Source of the DNA: JBFKOL01 sp041628815
GTDB taxonomy: Bacteria > Bacteroidota > Bacteroidia > Chitinophagales > Saprospiraceae
Direction: 5' to 3'
Length of the DNA stretch: 16,853 nt
NCBI GenBank assembly: GCA_041628815.1
Contig: JBFKOL010000056.1
Location: forward strand, 1-16,853
In this document: piece after piece, positions 1 through 7,550 of the stretch
Position numbering within the stretch: the stretch's first letter is position 1
Layout of the letters: each line of letters starts with the position of its first letter
Translations under genes and position numbers: made by a program
The notes under the pieces: model-generated
Databases searched by the model: none
What the model saw: only the letters and a program-made list of their open reading frames with translations
Told to the model about the DNA's origin: nothing

Positions 1-1146
1 CATAGTTTTGAAGTAGACCGGATCGTCAACACATGCTCCCGTAAGAGCCACTATTCGCTCGGCGTGGTACCTCGATTTGTAAAACAGTTCTCCCAAAGCC
101 AGGACACCTTGAACATCGACGGTCCATACTCTTTTCCCTGGCCGAATAGGAGCGGTATGATGAATTTGAACTCCTACATTACCTGATGGATGAGGTCCTC
201 GATAAAATCTTTTTACGGCATTTTGTACTTCGGTAAACACAGGATTGGGGGCATCTTCTCCATTGGCACTCAGGCCAAGATAAACTTTACCCTCTGTCAG
301 TCTGGCAAGTACATCCACCCCAACCTGGAAAAGATCTTTTTTCCCCTGAACAATGAAGTCGTTATCAGGAGCCAAAGGTGCAGAATCAAATGTCGATATA
401 AATATGTTCTGTGGAATGACATCGGGGTCCGGTAACATGTCATATGGACGCTCATTGATGAGTGTCCAACCGCCTGATTCAAGGAGAAAATGGACAATCT
501 CTTCCCTCGATCCCTCTTTGATACTCGGTGGCTCCAGTTTCTTGTAGCGAATCTTTTTATCGGCAAGAATGATCACATCAGTTATGGCCCTCTTTTCTCC
601 TCTTCTTATTTCGACTACCTCACCACTCACCGGTGATACAAATTTGACCCTGTCGTCTTTCTTGTCATAAAAAAGGATGTCGCCGGCCATAACGTCCTGG
701 CCCACCTCGACCACCACCTTGGGAATCGGCGAAATGCCCCTGTAATCCGGCGGACGTACCGCAAACCTTTTGACGTGAGCCTCAATCAATTTAGGCTCGG
801 CCTTTCCATTCAGCTGAATATCGTGACCCTTGTCCAAATGGACAACATCATAACCGTCCGTATAGGCGGGATCCGGATCTTTCCAAAGATTCGAAAAAGA
901 TGGAATAATAGAAATATCCTTTTTCCCGGTATCAACCCCGCTCTTTTTCGCCTCAATCTGTATTAGATTTTCACTCAAGGTCAAAATAGAACTGACCAGA
1001 ATGAGTGCCCCTATGATGATCAGGATGGATATGACATAAACACTGCTGTCTGAAGAACCACCCTGAGCGCTGAGATGAAGAGAAAATAAGGTGATGAAAG
1101 TTAAACTGAGTAGTAATCTGTTGAAGATTCTGCCAATAGAGTGCAT
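1..1146 (-). CDS. nqrA: Na+-translocating NADH:quinone reductase subunit A (partial, with N-terminal membrane extension)
   Basis: The open frame runs without a stop from the ATG at 1146 to the left edge, giving 382 residues; the C-terminus lies outside the window. From about residue 98 it reads as NqrA, the subunit of the sodium-pumping NADH:quinone oxidoreductase that docks on the cytoplasmic face. Recognisable stretches are VGQDVMAGDILFYDK, VSPVSGEVVEIRRGEKR, FQVGVDVLARLTEGKVYLGL and GPHPSGNVGVQIHH followed by GKRVWTVDVQ. NqrA proteins are usually about 450 residues and begin directly with this domain. Here it is preceded by a signal-peptide-like segment (residues 6-28, ending HLSAQ), a short Gly/Ser/Asp stretch, a strong hydrophobic segment (about 36-58) and a Lys-rich linker. 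No other ATG occurs before the domain, so residue 1 is the likely start. The rest of the nqr operon would lie to the left. I am confident of the family; the extension is the oddity. Confidence 0.9.
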   Translation of the reverse strand, partial: MHSIGRIFNRLLLSLTFITLFSLHLSAQGGSSDSSVYVISILIIIGALILVSSILTLSENLIQIEAKKSGVDTGKKDISIIPSFSNLWKDPDPAYTDGYDVVHLDKGHDIQLNGKAEPKLIEAHVKRFAVRPPDYRGISPIPKVVVEVGQDVMAGDILFYDKKDDRVKFVSPVSGEVVEIRRGEKRAITDVIILADKKIRYKKLEPPSIKEGSREEIVHFLLESGGWTLINERPYDMLPDPDVIPQNIFISTFDSAPLAPDNDFIVQGKKDLFQVGVDVLARLTEGKVYLGLSANGEDAPNPVFTEVQNAVKRFYRGPHPSGNVGVQIHHTAPIRPGKRVWTVDVQGVLALGELFYKSRYHAERIVALTGACVDDPVYFKTM

Positions 1147-1174
1147 GGACTTATACGCTTGTGTAAAATCGCTG

Positions 1175-1182
1175 CAAAGATA
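1175..1182 (-). promoter_or_regulatory. Putative Bacteroidota -7 promoter element for nqrA
   Basis: On the minus strand this reads TATCTTTG, a perfect match to the TAnnTTTG element of Bacteroidota promoters, 28 bases before the nqrA ATG. No good TTTG -33 box is seen at the usual spacing. A second match, TATATTTG, lies farther upstream at 1266-1273, just after the stop of the preceding operon, so tandem promoters are possible. This is a motif match only. Confidence 0.45.
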
Positions 1183-1295
1183 GCAGACTTTGCACATAAA
1201 ACTATTTCACCTTACACGAAAGGACAGGAAGATATTATTTAGATTTTGTTTTAATAAGCTACTGACAAATATATGCTCGCTTGAACAACTCTTCA

Positions 1296-2441
1296 TCAAC
1301 CTTCGTAGTAAATACGATATATAACATCTGCAAAATCATCTGATACAAGCATAGACCCATCGGGTAAAAACTCCAGATCGACCGGTCTTCCCCAAGCTTC
1401 ATCAGTTGTTTCATCAAGCCAACCATCTGCAAAGACCGTATATCCCGTAGATTCATGCTGGTCATTTATCGTCACCAAGGTGACGCGATAGCCGATTTTT
1501 TTGGTCCTGTTCCACGATCCGTGCTCGGCAATGAGTACCTGGCCTTTGTAGGAGGAAGGAAAGTTTTCAGCTGTATAGAACTCTACACCGAGCGGTGCGG
1601 TGTGAGGACCCAAATTCTGAACAGGTGGGATGAAATTGTCGCATGGATATTTCTTGCCAAAATCAGGATCCTGCAGATCACCCTGGTGGCAATAAGGATA
1701 TCCAAAATGCTGAAAATCCCCCGTAGCTTTATTCAACTCACAAGCAGGAAGGTCGTCACCCAGCATATCCCTTCCGTTATCTGTAAACCACAACTCGCCG
1801 GATTCTGGGTGCCAGGTAAAACCGACCGTATTACGCACTCCCTCCTGGACGATTTCGAGGTCTGTCCCGTCCGGGTTAATACGCGTTATGGTATTGAAAA
1901 TCCTTTCCTTTGATTCGCATATATTGCATGGTGCTCCAACGGGTACATACAGCTTTCCATCAGGACCAAAAGAAATGTACTTCCAGCCATGGTGGCTGAT
2001 CTCGGGATATTGATCATATACGACTTCAGGGGTGCCGGGATCCTCAAGACGATTTTCTATATCCCTGAACCTTAGGATCCGGTTTACTTCCGCTACGTAA
2101 AGATCTCCATCTTTCAACGCAACACCGTTTGGCATATTTCCTCCTTCCAGAAGGACAAACTTTTCGTCGACCTTATTATCCCCGTCTGTATCCCTAAGCG
2201 CATAGACGCTACCATGGGATCTCGTACCTACAAAAAGAGTCCCTGCTTCACTTAATGCCAATGACCTGGCATTGACCACGCTATCTGCAAATATTTCAAT
2301 TTTGAATCCCTCTGGTAATTTAATACGGTCAAGAGGCAGCGCTCCAGTAGCATCGGTTAAATCACCTTTTTCAGGCGGATTAACAGAAGTACATGCAAAA
2401 AGGCATAAAGCGGAAAGAAAGAAGTAAAGGAAATGTTTCAT
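1296..2441 (-). CDS. Glucose/sorbosone dehydrogenase-like lipoprotein
   Basis: A 381-residue protein of the glucose/sorbosone dehydrogenase family, a beta-propeller fold whose members oxidise sugars or aldehydes, often with PQQ. It begins with a short hydrophobic signal and an LFAC lipobox (Cys17), so it should be a lipid-anchored envelope protein. Family features include the opening LPEGFKIEIFAD, repeated propeller blades with FVGTR, NMPNGVAL and FGPDGKLYVPVGAPCNICE, the RNTVGFTWHP and ELWFTDNGRD blades, and the closing GRPVDLEFLPDGSMLVSDD. The CNIC cysteine pair and further cysteines near PACEL and YPYCH are typical of the sorbosone dehydrogenase branch. Its ATG overlaps the stop of the START gene by four bases (ATGA), indicating translational coupling, and it is the last gene of the operon. 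The true substrate and cofactor cannot be read from the sequence. Confidence 0.85.
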   Translation of the reverse strand: MKHFLYFFLSALCLFACTSVNPPEKGDLTDATGALPLDRIKLPEGFKIEIFADSVVNARSLALSEAGTLFVGTRSHGSVYALRDTDGDNKVDEKFVLLEGGNMPNGVALKDGDLYVAEVNRILRFRDIENRLEDPGTPEVVYDQYPEISHHGWKYISFGPDGKLYVPVGAPCNICESKERIFNTITRINPDGTDLEIVQEGVRNTVGFTWHPESGELWFTDNGRDMLGDDLPACELNKATGDFQHFGYPYCHQGDLQDPDFGKKYPCDNFIPPVQNLGPHTAPLGVEFYTAENFPSSYKGQVLIAEHGSWNRTKKIGYRVTLVTINDQHESTGYTVFADGWLDETTDEAWGRPVDLEFLPDGSMLVSDDFADVIYRIYYEG

Positions 2442-3097
2442 CTTGATAATTGCTGGACAAATGATAAAAATAAAGTCTTGTCTTCATATTTGGATGACAC
2501 AAGCATTTCTCGCAGTGTATCCATGGTCTTCAGGGGGTTCTGTACCGTTTTAATGTTAACGATGAAAGCGGGAATCGACCCGCCCGGATCAGCGACAAAT
2601 TGATGTTCAATACGTACTTTCCCGTTGGCCACTTTTGTGGCTTTCCAAAAGCCCGAACACCTTTCAATTCGAATATATTTCCGGATTGGCACATCGTATT
2701 CGCTTTCACATGCTATAGCTATCGTCAACTCAGACAAATCTCTGTTTGCGGTGAACTTATTGTCCAATATCACGTCCCTGTCTTTGGCCGGAAAAGGTGT
2801 CTTGTTTACCAGATAAACAACATGCCTATCAGGTTGGTCCAATAGGATATCAAAGCTTTTGACATCCCTGAACAATTCTTGATAGACACTAAAGTCCTTT
2901 AAAACAGAATAAAAGCCTTCTATTGATCCAATGGTCTCCATTTCGACTTTGTACTCGTGGTATCTTGACCATTCAACATCCCTGGTAGAAAGCGTGATTC
3001 CATTCTTGTCTCTTCTCTGTTTCCATCCGTCATCCTGGGCAGCACCACTTGCCGCCAACCCGCAGACCACGATCAAAATCACCAAATTCTTACCCAT
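2438..3097 (-). CDS. Exported START-domain lipid-binding-like protein
   Basis: A protein of about 219 residues with a cleavable signal peptide (MGKNLVILIVVCGLAASGAAQ), followed by a START/SRPBCC-like domain that fills the rest. The stretches W(K/x)RRDKNGITLSTRDVE, FSVYQELFRDVKSFDIL, HVVYLVNKTPFPAKDRDV and GKVRIEHQFVADPGGSIPAFIVN match the START pattern of bacterial relatives, whose hydrophobic cavity may hold a lipid or other ligand. The start at 3097 is preferred: it opens the signal peptide directly, is preceded by GGAAAAAAG, and overlaps the upstream Nudix gene by only eight bases. An in-frame ATG farther upstream (3127) would add ten polar residues inside the Nudix gene. The protein is probably periplasmic. 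Its ligand is unknown. Confidence 0.8.
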   Translation of the reverse strand: MGKNLVILIVVCGLAASGAAQDDGWKQRRDKNGITLSTRDVEWSRYHEYKVEMETIGSIEGFYSVLKDFSVYQELFRDVKSFDILLDQPDRHVVYLVNKTPFPAKDRDVILDNKFTANRDLSELTIAIACESEYDVPIRKYIRIERCSGFWKATKVANGKVRIEHQFVADPGGSIPAFIVNIKTVQNPLKTMDTLREMLVSSKYEDKTLFLSFVQQLSR

Positions 3098-3725
3098 GAG
3101 CTTTTTTCCATACATTGATGAATTCACTAAGCATCATTGCCGTCGCTCCCCATAGCACTTCACCGTCTAAATCAAAATAAGGGACATCTTTCAAAAGGAC
3201 GCCTCTTATTTTCAAATCCTTCTTTTTGATGTGGACTTTATCAAATTGGCTCAAGGGATATTCCAATACTCTCTCTACCTCCCTGCTGTCAGGATGGTAG
3301 ACTGGGGCACCTTTCACGATGCCTACAAAAGGATAAACGATATAATTGGAAGCAAAAACATAGAGCTTGGTCATTCTTCCGATCACCTTAATTTCACTTC
3401 CTGGTATACCTAGTTCTTCTTCGGTTTCCCGCAGTGCACATTCGCGCAATGATGCATCTCCCGGATCTTTTCTGCCACCCGGAAAACTTATCTGTCCAGA
3501 ATGTTTGTCTCTTTCACGGGATGTGCGTTTGATGAAGGTCGTATACCAGTCACCTTTTTTTTCGTGGAGTAATACCATCACCCCTGCTGTATCGGCATGA
3601 TCGGGCGCATCGTAATACCTTTTATCCACTTCCCCTACAGGAGACATCAACGCCTGGGCTTCAATGCCCGGCAGCTGGCTCTTTAAAAGGAATTCAAAAT
3701 TCTCAATGCGTTGATCTGCGACCAT
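3090..3725 (-). CDS. Nudix hydrolase, CoA pyrophosphatase-like (NudL/YeaB family)
   Basis: A 211-residue Nudix protein. The CoA-pyrophosphatase signature is visible as FIKRTSRERDKHSGQISFPGG (residues about 64-84 in two overlapping parts), the counterpart of the LLTxRS...HxGQxxFPGG motif, directly followed by the Nudix box up to RETEEELGI (about 84-107). The glutamates 100-104 should bind the catalytic metal. The family cleaves CoA and acyl-CoA into phosphopantetheine derivatives and 3',5'-ADP, so a role in CoA turnover is likely. It begins 15 bases after the stop of hemD and overlaps the START gene at its end, so it belongs to the same operon. Other Nudix substrates are possible, but the extra N-terminal motif favours CoA. 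Confidence 0.85.
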   Translation of the reverse strand: MVADQRIENFEFLLKSQLPGIEAQALMSPVGEVDKRYYDAPDHADTAGVMVLLHEKKGDWYTTFIKRTSRERDKHSGQISFPGGRKDPGDASLRECALRETEEELGIPGSEIKVIGRMTKLYVFASNYIVYPFVGIVKGAPVYHPDSREVERVLEYPLSQFDKVHIKKKDLKIRGVLLKDVPYFDLDGEVLWGATAMMLSEFINVWKKAHG

Positions 3726-3740
3726 TGTCGATCTAACAAG

Positions 3741-4517
3741 CTACTTGTTGGACTTGTTCAGATAATTTTCAATGGCCATAGTCATTGATGGAGAACCTGG
3801 TTCTGGTGTAATATCAATATTCAAGCCCCTGTCAAGAACGGCTTTTTTGGTTGAATTGCCAAAAACGGCAAGTCTTGTGTCGTTTTGTTTGAAATCGGGG
3901 AAATTTTCAAAAAGCGATTTGATACCAAGTGGGCTGAAAAAAACCAGTACGTCATATGTCACATCGCTCAGATCAGACAGATCGCTACTCACCGTTTTAT
4001 ACATCATGACGTCTTTATAGTTGAATTGATGATGTTCAAGATATTCCACGACATCTTTAGAACCCAAATTCGAGCATGGAAGCAAAAACCGCTCTGTTTC
4101 ACGATGCTTCAGCAACGAAGTTTCAAGGTCTGTGATCTTCCGAATCCCTACAAAGACTTTTCTCTTTCGATATACTATGAACTTTTGAAGATAGTCTGCG
4201 ATCGCCTTGGTAAGGCAAAAATATTTAGTAGACTGCGACATCTTACACCTGATCATTTCACAAATGCTGAAAAAATGATCCACCGCATTTTTACTAGTGA
4301 AGATGATGGCCGAGAACTCATCCGGTCGAAGCCTGTTGCGTCTGAACTCTTTTTCGCTCACCGGCTCGACATGAATAAAAGGTCGCCAATCAATCTGGAG
4401 ATTCCATTTCTTGGCAAGTTCAAAATAAGGTGACCTCTCTGGCTCGGGTTGAGAAATGAGAATGGTCTTTACTTTTTTGTAGTTTTCCACGACTTGGGCC
4501 TTACTTTCTGACGACAT
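3741..4517 (-). CDS. hemD: Uroporphyrinogen-III synthase
   Basis: A 258-residue protein of the HemD family, which cyclises hydroxymethylbilane to uroporphyrinogen III in haem and sirohaem synthesis. The two-lobed layout is visible. The opening strand KTILISQPEPERSPYFELA is followed by FSAIIFTSKNAVDHFF, and the second lobe has RFLLPCSNLGSKDVVEYL, YDVLVFFSPLGIKSLFENF and LAVFGNSTKKAVLDRGL, ending with the PEPGSPSMTMAI motif common in the family. These S/T-rich motifs line the active-site cleft. The gene starts 20 bases after the DUF4271 gene and is followed 15 bases later by the Nudix gene. DUF4271-hemD adjacency is a recurring arrangement in Bacteroidota. HemD sequences are poorly conserved, but the motifs and context agree. 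Confidence 0.88.
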   Translation of the reverse strand: MSSESKAQVVENYKKVKTILISQPEPERSPYFELAKKWNLQIDWRPFIHVEPVSEKEFRRNRLRPDEFSAIIFTSKNAVDHFFSICEMIRCKMSQSTKYFCLTKAIADYLQKFIVYRKRKVFVGIRKITDLETSLLKHRETERFLLPCSNLGSKDVVEYLEHHQFNYKDVMMYKTVSSDLSDLSDVTYDVLVFFSPLGIKSLFENFPDFKQNDTRLAVFGNSTKKAVLDRGLNIDITPEPGSPSMTMAIENYLNKSNK

Positions 4518-4537
4518 CCACTCAGTTTAAAGGATAT

Positions 4538-5476
4538 TTACAATGAATTGAAAACCACCCTTATTCCTATTAAAATAGGTGCTATTTCGACCGCGCAAAG
4601 ATAAAGAAAAAAATAGATTGGATTGAAGCCCTTCACACCCAGTGCCAGCAATCCTCCTTTGAATTGGCGCAAAATAAAGATGCATAAAAAGCAGAAAATT
4701 CCCGCGAAGGCAAGCCACTGCGTAATTGACCCGGGTCCAAACTGGAGTGCAAAAACAAATGGCAACATAACAGTTCCTGCCGTAACATTGTGATAGGCAA
4801 TGCTATATCCAAATACTACAGCATTACCTCCAATTGGGAAAATGGCTTCCAACATCCACATTGCGATGTGCCGCACCCCATATAAGGATGTCAGGAAAAG
4901 TAAAATTTTAAAATAGGATGGCTTGGATAACCCCGGGAATTGAAAGATTTCCAGATGTACAATCAAATAAATGACCAAGGACATACTCTTCAAGGCCATG
5001 GCATACAAGAGGAACAATTGAAAATCCGAACTCAAATTTTTACTCCTCATTAACGTTTTCAAATAATTGCTGTTAACCACAGACCGAATCATCTTGAAAT
5101 ACCTACTCCTGTTGATTCCCAGACCAATCGCCAACAGGATCAAGCAGAAAAATGAAAACGTCACCGAGGTAGCATTGACACGGGATTCAGAGGGTTTGAA
5201 ATCATCCTTTTTAGTCTCCTGGGATACTATTTCAGAAGAAGAGGTCGGTTTGACAGTCAGTTCAAAGGGATTCACTGTTTTCTTCAATGAATCATCATGC
5301 TGAATAACGGGTGTAACTGACGATACCGACGACGAATCGATTCCCGCCTTCTGAGAGTTTCGATAAATTTCAAAAGGATTGGAAGGCTGACCCAATACCG
5401 AATGACTATAACAGATCAGAATAAAAAGCAATCTCATCGCGATCAAAAATAACGCTATTCCGCAAGTATTGAACAT
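4538..5476 (-). CDS. DUF4271 family membrane protein
   Basis: A 312-residue protein. Residues 1-30 form a hydrophobic leader ending SVLGQ, likely a signal peptide, followed by a polar Ser/Lys-rich stretch with two NPFE motifs (residues 33-36 and 69-72). A membrane segment follows at about 106-122. The C-terminal half (about 150-312) is a multi-pass domain with LYGVRHIAMWMLEAIFP, AYHNVTAGTVMLPFVF and KGFNPIYFFLYLCAVEIAP, which I recognise as the Bacteroidota-restricted DUF4271. Its function is not known, but it is often next to hemD. It is the first gene of the operon. The start at 5476 has AGAGG right before it; an internal ATG at codon 14 would still leave a signal peptide and cannot be excluded. 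Confidence 0.78.
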   Translation of the reverse strand: MFNTCGIALFLIAMRLLFILICYSHSVLGQPSNPFEIYRNSQKAGIDSSSVSSVTPVIQHDDSLKKTVNPFELTVKPTSSSEIVSQETKKDDFKPSESRVNATSVTFSFFCLILLAIGLGINRSRYFKMIRSVVNSNYLKTLMRSKNLSSDFQLFLLYAMALKSMSLVIYLIVHLEIFQFPGLSKPSYFKILLFLTSLYGVRHIAMWMLEAIFPIGGNAVVFGYSIAYHNVTAGTVMLPFVFALQFGPGSITQWLAFAGIFCFLCIFILRQFKGGLLALGVKGFNPIYFFLYLCAVEIAPILIGIRVVFNSL

Positions 5477-5569
5477 CCTCTATAAATCTGAAATCATCGT
5501 TCCTGTTAATGCGTTGTTAAGTAGGTATATGGATAAAAACGATTAATTTATTCCAGGCAATTTTGCGTT

Positions 5570-6850
5570 ATGCCAAGATATCTTATCATACGTTTGGCGG
5601 TTTTGGGTGCATTATCGGTCACGTGCATAATGATCATTCAAGGTATATGGCTCAGAAGATCTTATCATCTGAGAGACAGTGAGTTTCATCAGACTGTAAC
5701 AATTTCCCTACTCAAGGTAGCCAATGACATCGCAGAATTTAATCAGTCCGAACTGCCCAAACATGACCTCATCCAACGACAGTCATCCAATTATTATGCT
5801 GTCAATATCAACGATGCCATAGATGCCAACATTCTCGAGGACTACCTCATCCGAGAATTCCAAAGAAATGCCCTCAATACGGATTTCGAGTATGCCGTTT
5901 ACGACTGTGTAAATCGCGAGTTGGTCTATGGCAACTATTGTAAAATGACGGACCTGAAAGAAACAAAATCAACACAGGGAGAACTGCCGACATTTAGCGA
6001 CCTAACTTACTATTTCGTAGTAAAATTTCCTTCCCGTACTGGTTTTCTTCTTAGTGGTATGCGGCAAAACCTGCTCTTTAGTCTTGCAGCTTTGCTCAGT
6101 CTAGCTTTTTTCATCTATGCCATGTGGGTTATCTTTCAACAAAGAAGGCTTTCCGAGTTGCAAAAAGATTTCATCAACAATATGACCCATGAGTTCAAAA
6201 CACCCATCTCATCCATAAAAATTGCATCTGATTTTTTCAAACGAAATCCCTTAATAGCTGGCGACGATAAATTGCATAAATACGCAGAGATCATTTCCGA
6301 TCAGAATGACCGGCTTAATGAACAGGTAGAAAAAGTCCTGAATCTCGCCAGACTCGAAAAAGACAATTTTAAGTTGAACAAAGAAAATTTTGAAGTTCAC
6401 AAGGTACTTCGCGAAATTGTACAAGCCGAAAACCTGAGGATCCAGGAGTCCGGAAAAGGCAAAATTTGGGAAGAGTTTACAAAGGATAACATTGTCATTC
6501 ATGCGGACAAGCTGCATTTCAGCAATGTGATTTATAACATCATCGACAATGCTTTGAAATATTGCAGGAATATCCCAGAATTGCACATTCGAACTCAACG
6601 TTCACAAAAAGACATCATATTGGATTTTATCGACAACGGCATTGGCATTCGACCTGAGGACACAGAGCATTTATTCAAGAAATTTTACCGTGTTTCTACT
6701 GGAAATGTGCACGATGTGAAGGGATTCGGACTCGGTTTGTACTATGTCAAAAATATTTGTAAAGCACATGGATGGGACATAACAGTTTCTTCTTACCCGG
6801 ATACAGGTTCTACTTTCAGATTAAAAATACCAGCACTCCATGAACGCTAA
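5570..6850 (+). CDS. Sensor histidine kinase
   Basis: A 426-residue two-component sensor. One membrane segment lies at about residues 5-28, then an extracytoplasmic region of roughly 135 residues that I do not recognise, then a second segment at about 167-189. The cytoplasmic part has the HisKA dimerisation helix with NNMTHEFKTP (phospho-acceptor His207), a coiled stretch up to about 265, and the ATPase domain with N-box NIIDNALKYC (about 323-332), G1 box DNGIGI (355-360), FKKFYR (369-374) and the G2 box GFGLGL (385-390). All catalytic motifs are present. It faces away from the DUF4271 gene across about 90 bases, and its last 11 bases overlap the response regulator gene. The signal is unknown. 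The periplasmic part has cysteines at 113 and 124 that could form a disulfide. Confidence 0.93.
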   Translation: MPRYLIIRLAVLGALSVTCIMIIQGIWLRRSYHLRDSEFHQTVTISLLKVANDIAEFNQSELPKHDLIQRQSSNYYAVNINDAIDANILEDYLIREFQRNALNTDFEYAVYDCVNRELVYGNYCKMTDLKETKSTQGELPTFSDLTYYFVVKFPSRTGFLLSGMRQNLLFSLAALLSLAFFIYAMWVIFQQRRLSELQKDFINNMTHEFKTPISSIKIASDFFKRNPLIAGDDKLHKYAEIISDQNDRLNEQVEKVLNLARLEKDNFKLNKENFEVHKVLREIVQAENLRIQESGKGKIWEEFTKDNIVIHADKLHFSNVIYNIIDNALKYCRNIPELHIRTQRSQKDIILDFIDNGIGIRPEDTEHLFKKFYRVSTGNVHDVKGFGLGLYYVKNICKAHGWDITVSSYPDTGSTFRLKIPALHER

Positions 6851-7550
6851 AATATTATACGTCGAAGATGATGAAACCCTGGGTTTTGTAACATGCGACA
6901 GTCTGCGCAGTGAAGGATTTGATGTCGTGCATTGCAAAGATGGTTTCAAGGCCAAAAAGACTTTTCAGAAAGAAGTCTTCGACCTTTGTATCATTGATGT
7001 GATGTTGCCAAGAATGGATGGCTTCAGCCTTGCTGAATTCATTAGAGATGTCAATTCGCAAATACCCATCATTTTTGTTACAGCCAAGTCCTTAAAAGAA
7101 GATCGCATTTACGGTCTTACGATAGGTGCTGATGATTACATCACCAAGCCCTTTAGTATTGAAGAGTTGATTCTCAAGATTAATATTTTCCTCAAACGCA
7201 AGTATATCAATAACCCCGCTGAGAAAAACATCTATCAACTTGGTCAATACGAGTTTGACTTTTCCAATTTGACGCTTACCAGGAAAGGCCAAATTACAAA
7301 GCTCACGCAACGCGAGGGAGAACTTTTACGCTTATTGGCACAAAATAAAAGAGAGGTGCACAAGCGAAAAGATCTATTGGAAAAAATATGGGGAAAAGAA
7401 GATTATTTTTTAGGTCGCAGCATGGATGTTTTCATTAGCCGTCTTCGAAAACACCTTTCTGATGACCCACATGTGACCATAGAGAACATTCATGGCGTTG
7501 GTTTCAGACTGTTGGTCGAAGATGCCATCAGTTCCCCTCGGCAACCCTGA
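6840..7550 (+). CDS. OmpR-family response regulator transcription factor
   Basis: A 236-residue regulator, the partner of the overlapping kinase. The receiver domain (residues 1-120) has the acidic pocket E9-D10-D11, phospho-acceptor D53 in CIIDVMLPRMDGF, T81 and the conserved lysine K103 in ITKPF. A short linker leads to an OmpR/PhoB winged-helix domain (about 131-226) with LTQREGELLRLLAQN, the recognition helix around RSMDVFISRLRKHL and the wing NIHGVGFRL. It should bind DNA as a phosphorylated dimer. The first ATG lies inside the kinase gene (11-base overlap), suggesting translational coupling. Its 3' end overlaps the convergent MFS gene by 23 bases. The regulated genes cannot be inferred from this window. 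Confidence 0.94.
   Translation: MNAKILYVEDDETLGFVTCDSLRSEGFDVVHCKDGFKAKKTFQKEVFDLCIIDVMLPRMDGFSLAEFIRDVNSQIPIIFVTAKSLKEDRIYGLTIGADDYITKPFSIEELILKINIFLKRKYINNPAEKNIYQLGQYEFDFSNLTLTRKGQITKLTQREGELLRLLAQNKREVHKRKDLLEKIWGKEDYFLGRSMDVFISRLRKHLSDDPHVTIENIHGVGFRLLVEDAISSPRQP

Noticed and set aside
1455..1913. Open frame of 152 codons on the plus strand
   Set aside because: It lies fully inside the sorbosone-dehydrogenase-like gene on the other strand, has no recognisable motif and looks like an antisense shadow.
3885..4433. Open frame of 182 codons on the plus strand
   Set aside because: Antisense to hemD, with no domain or plausible start context.
5557..5564. CAATTTTG as a promoter -7 element for the kinase gene
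   Set aside because: One mismatch to TAnnTTTG, no -33 box, and so close to the ATG that the transcript would be leaderless.
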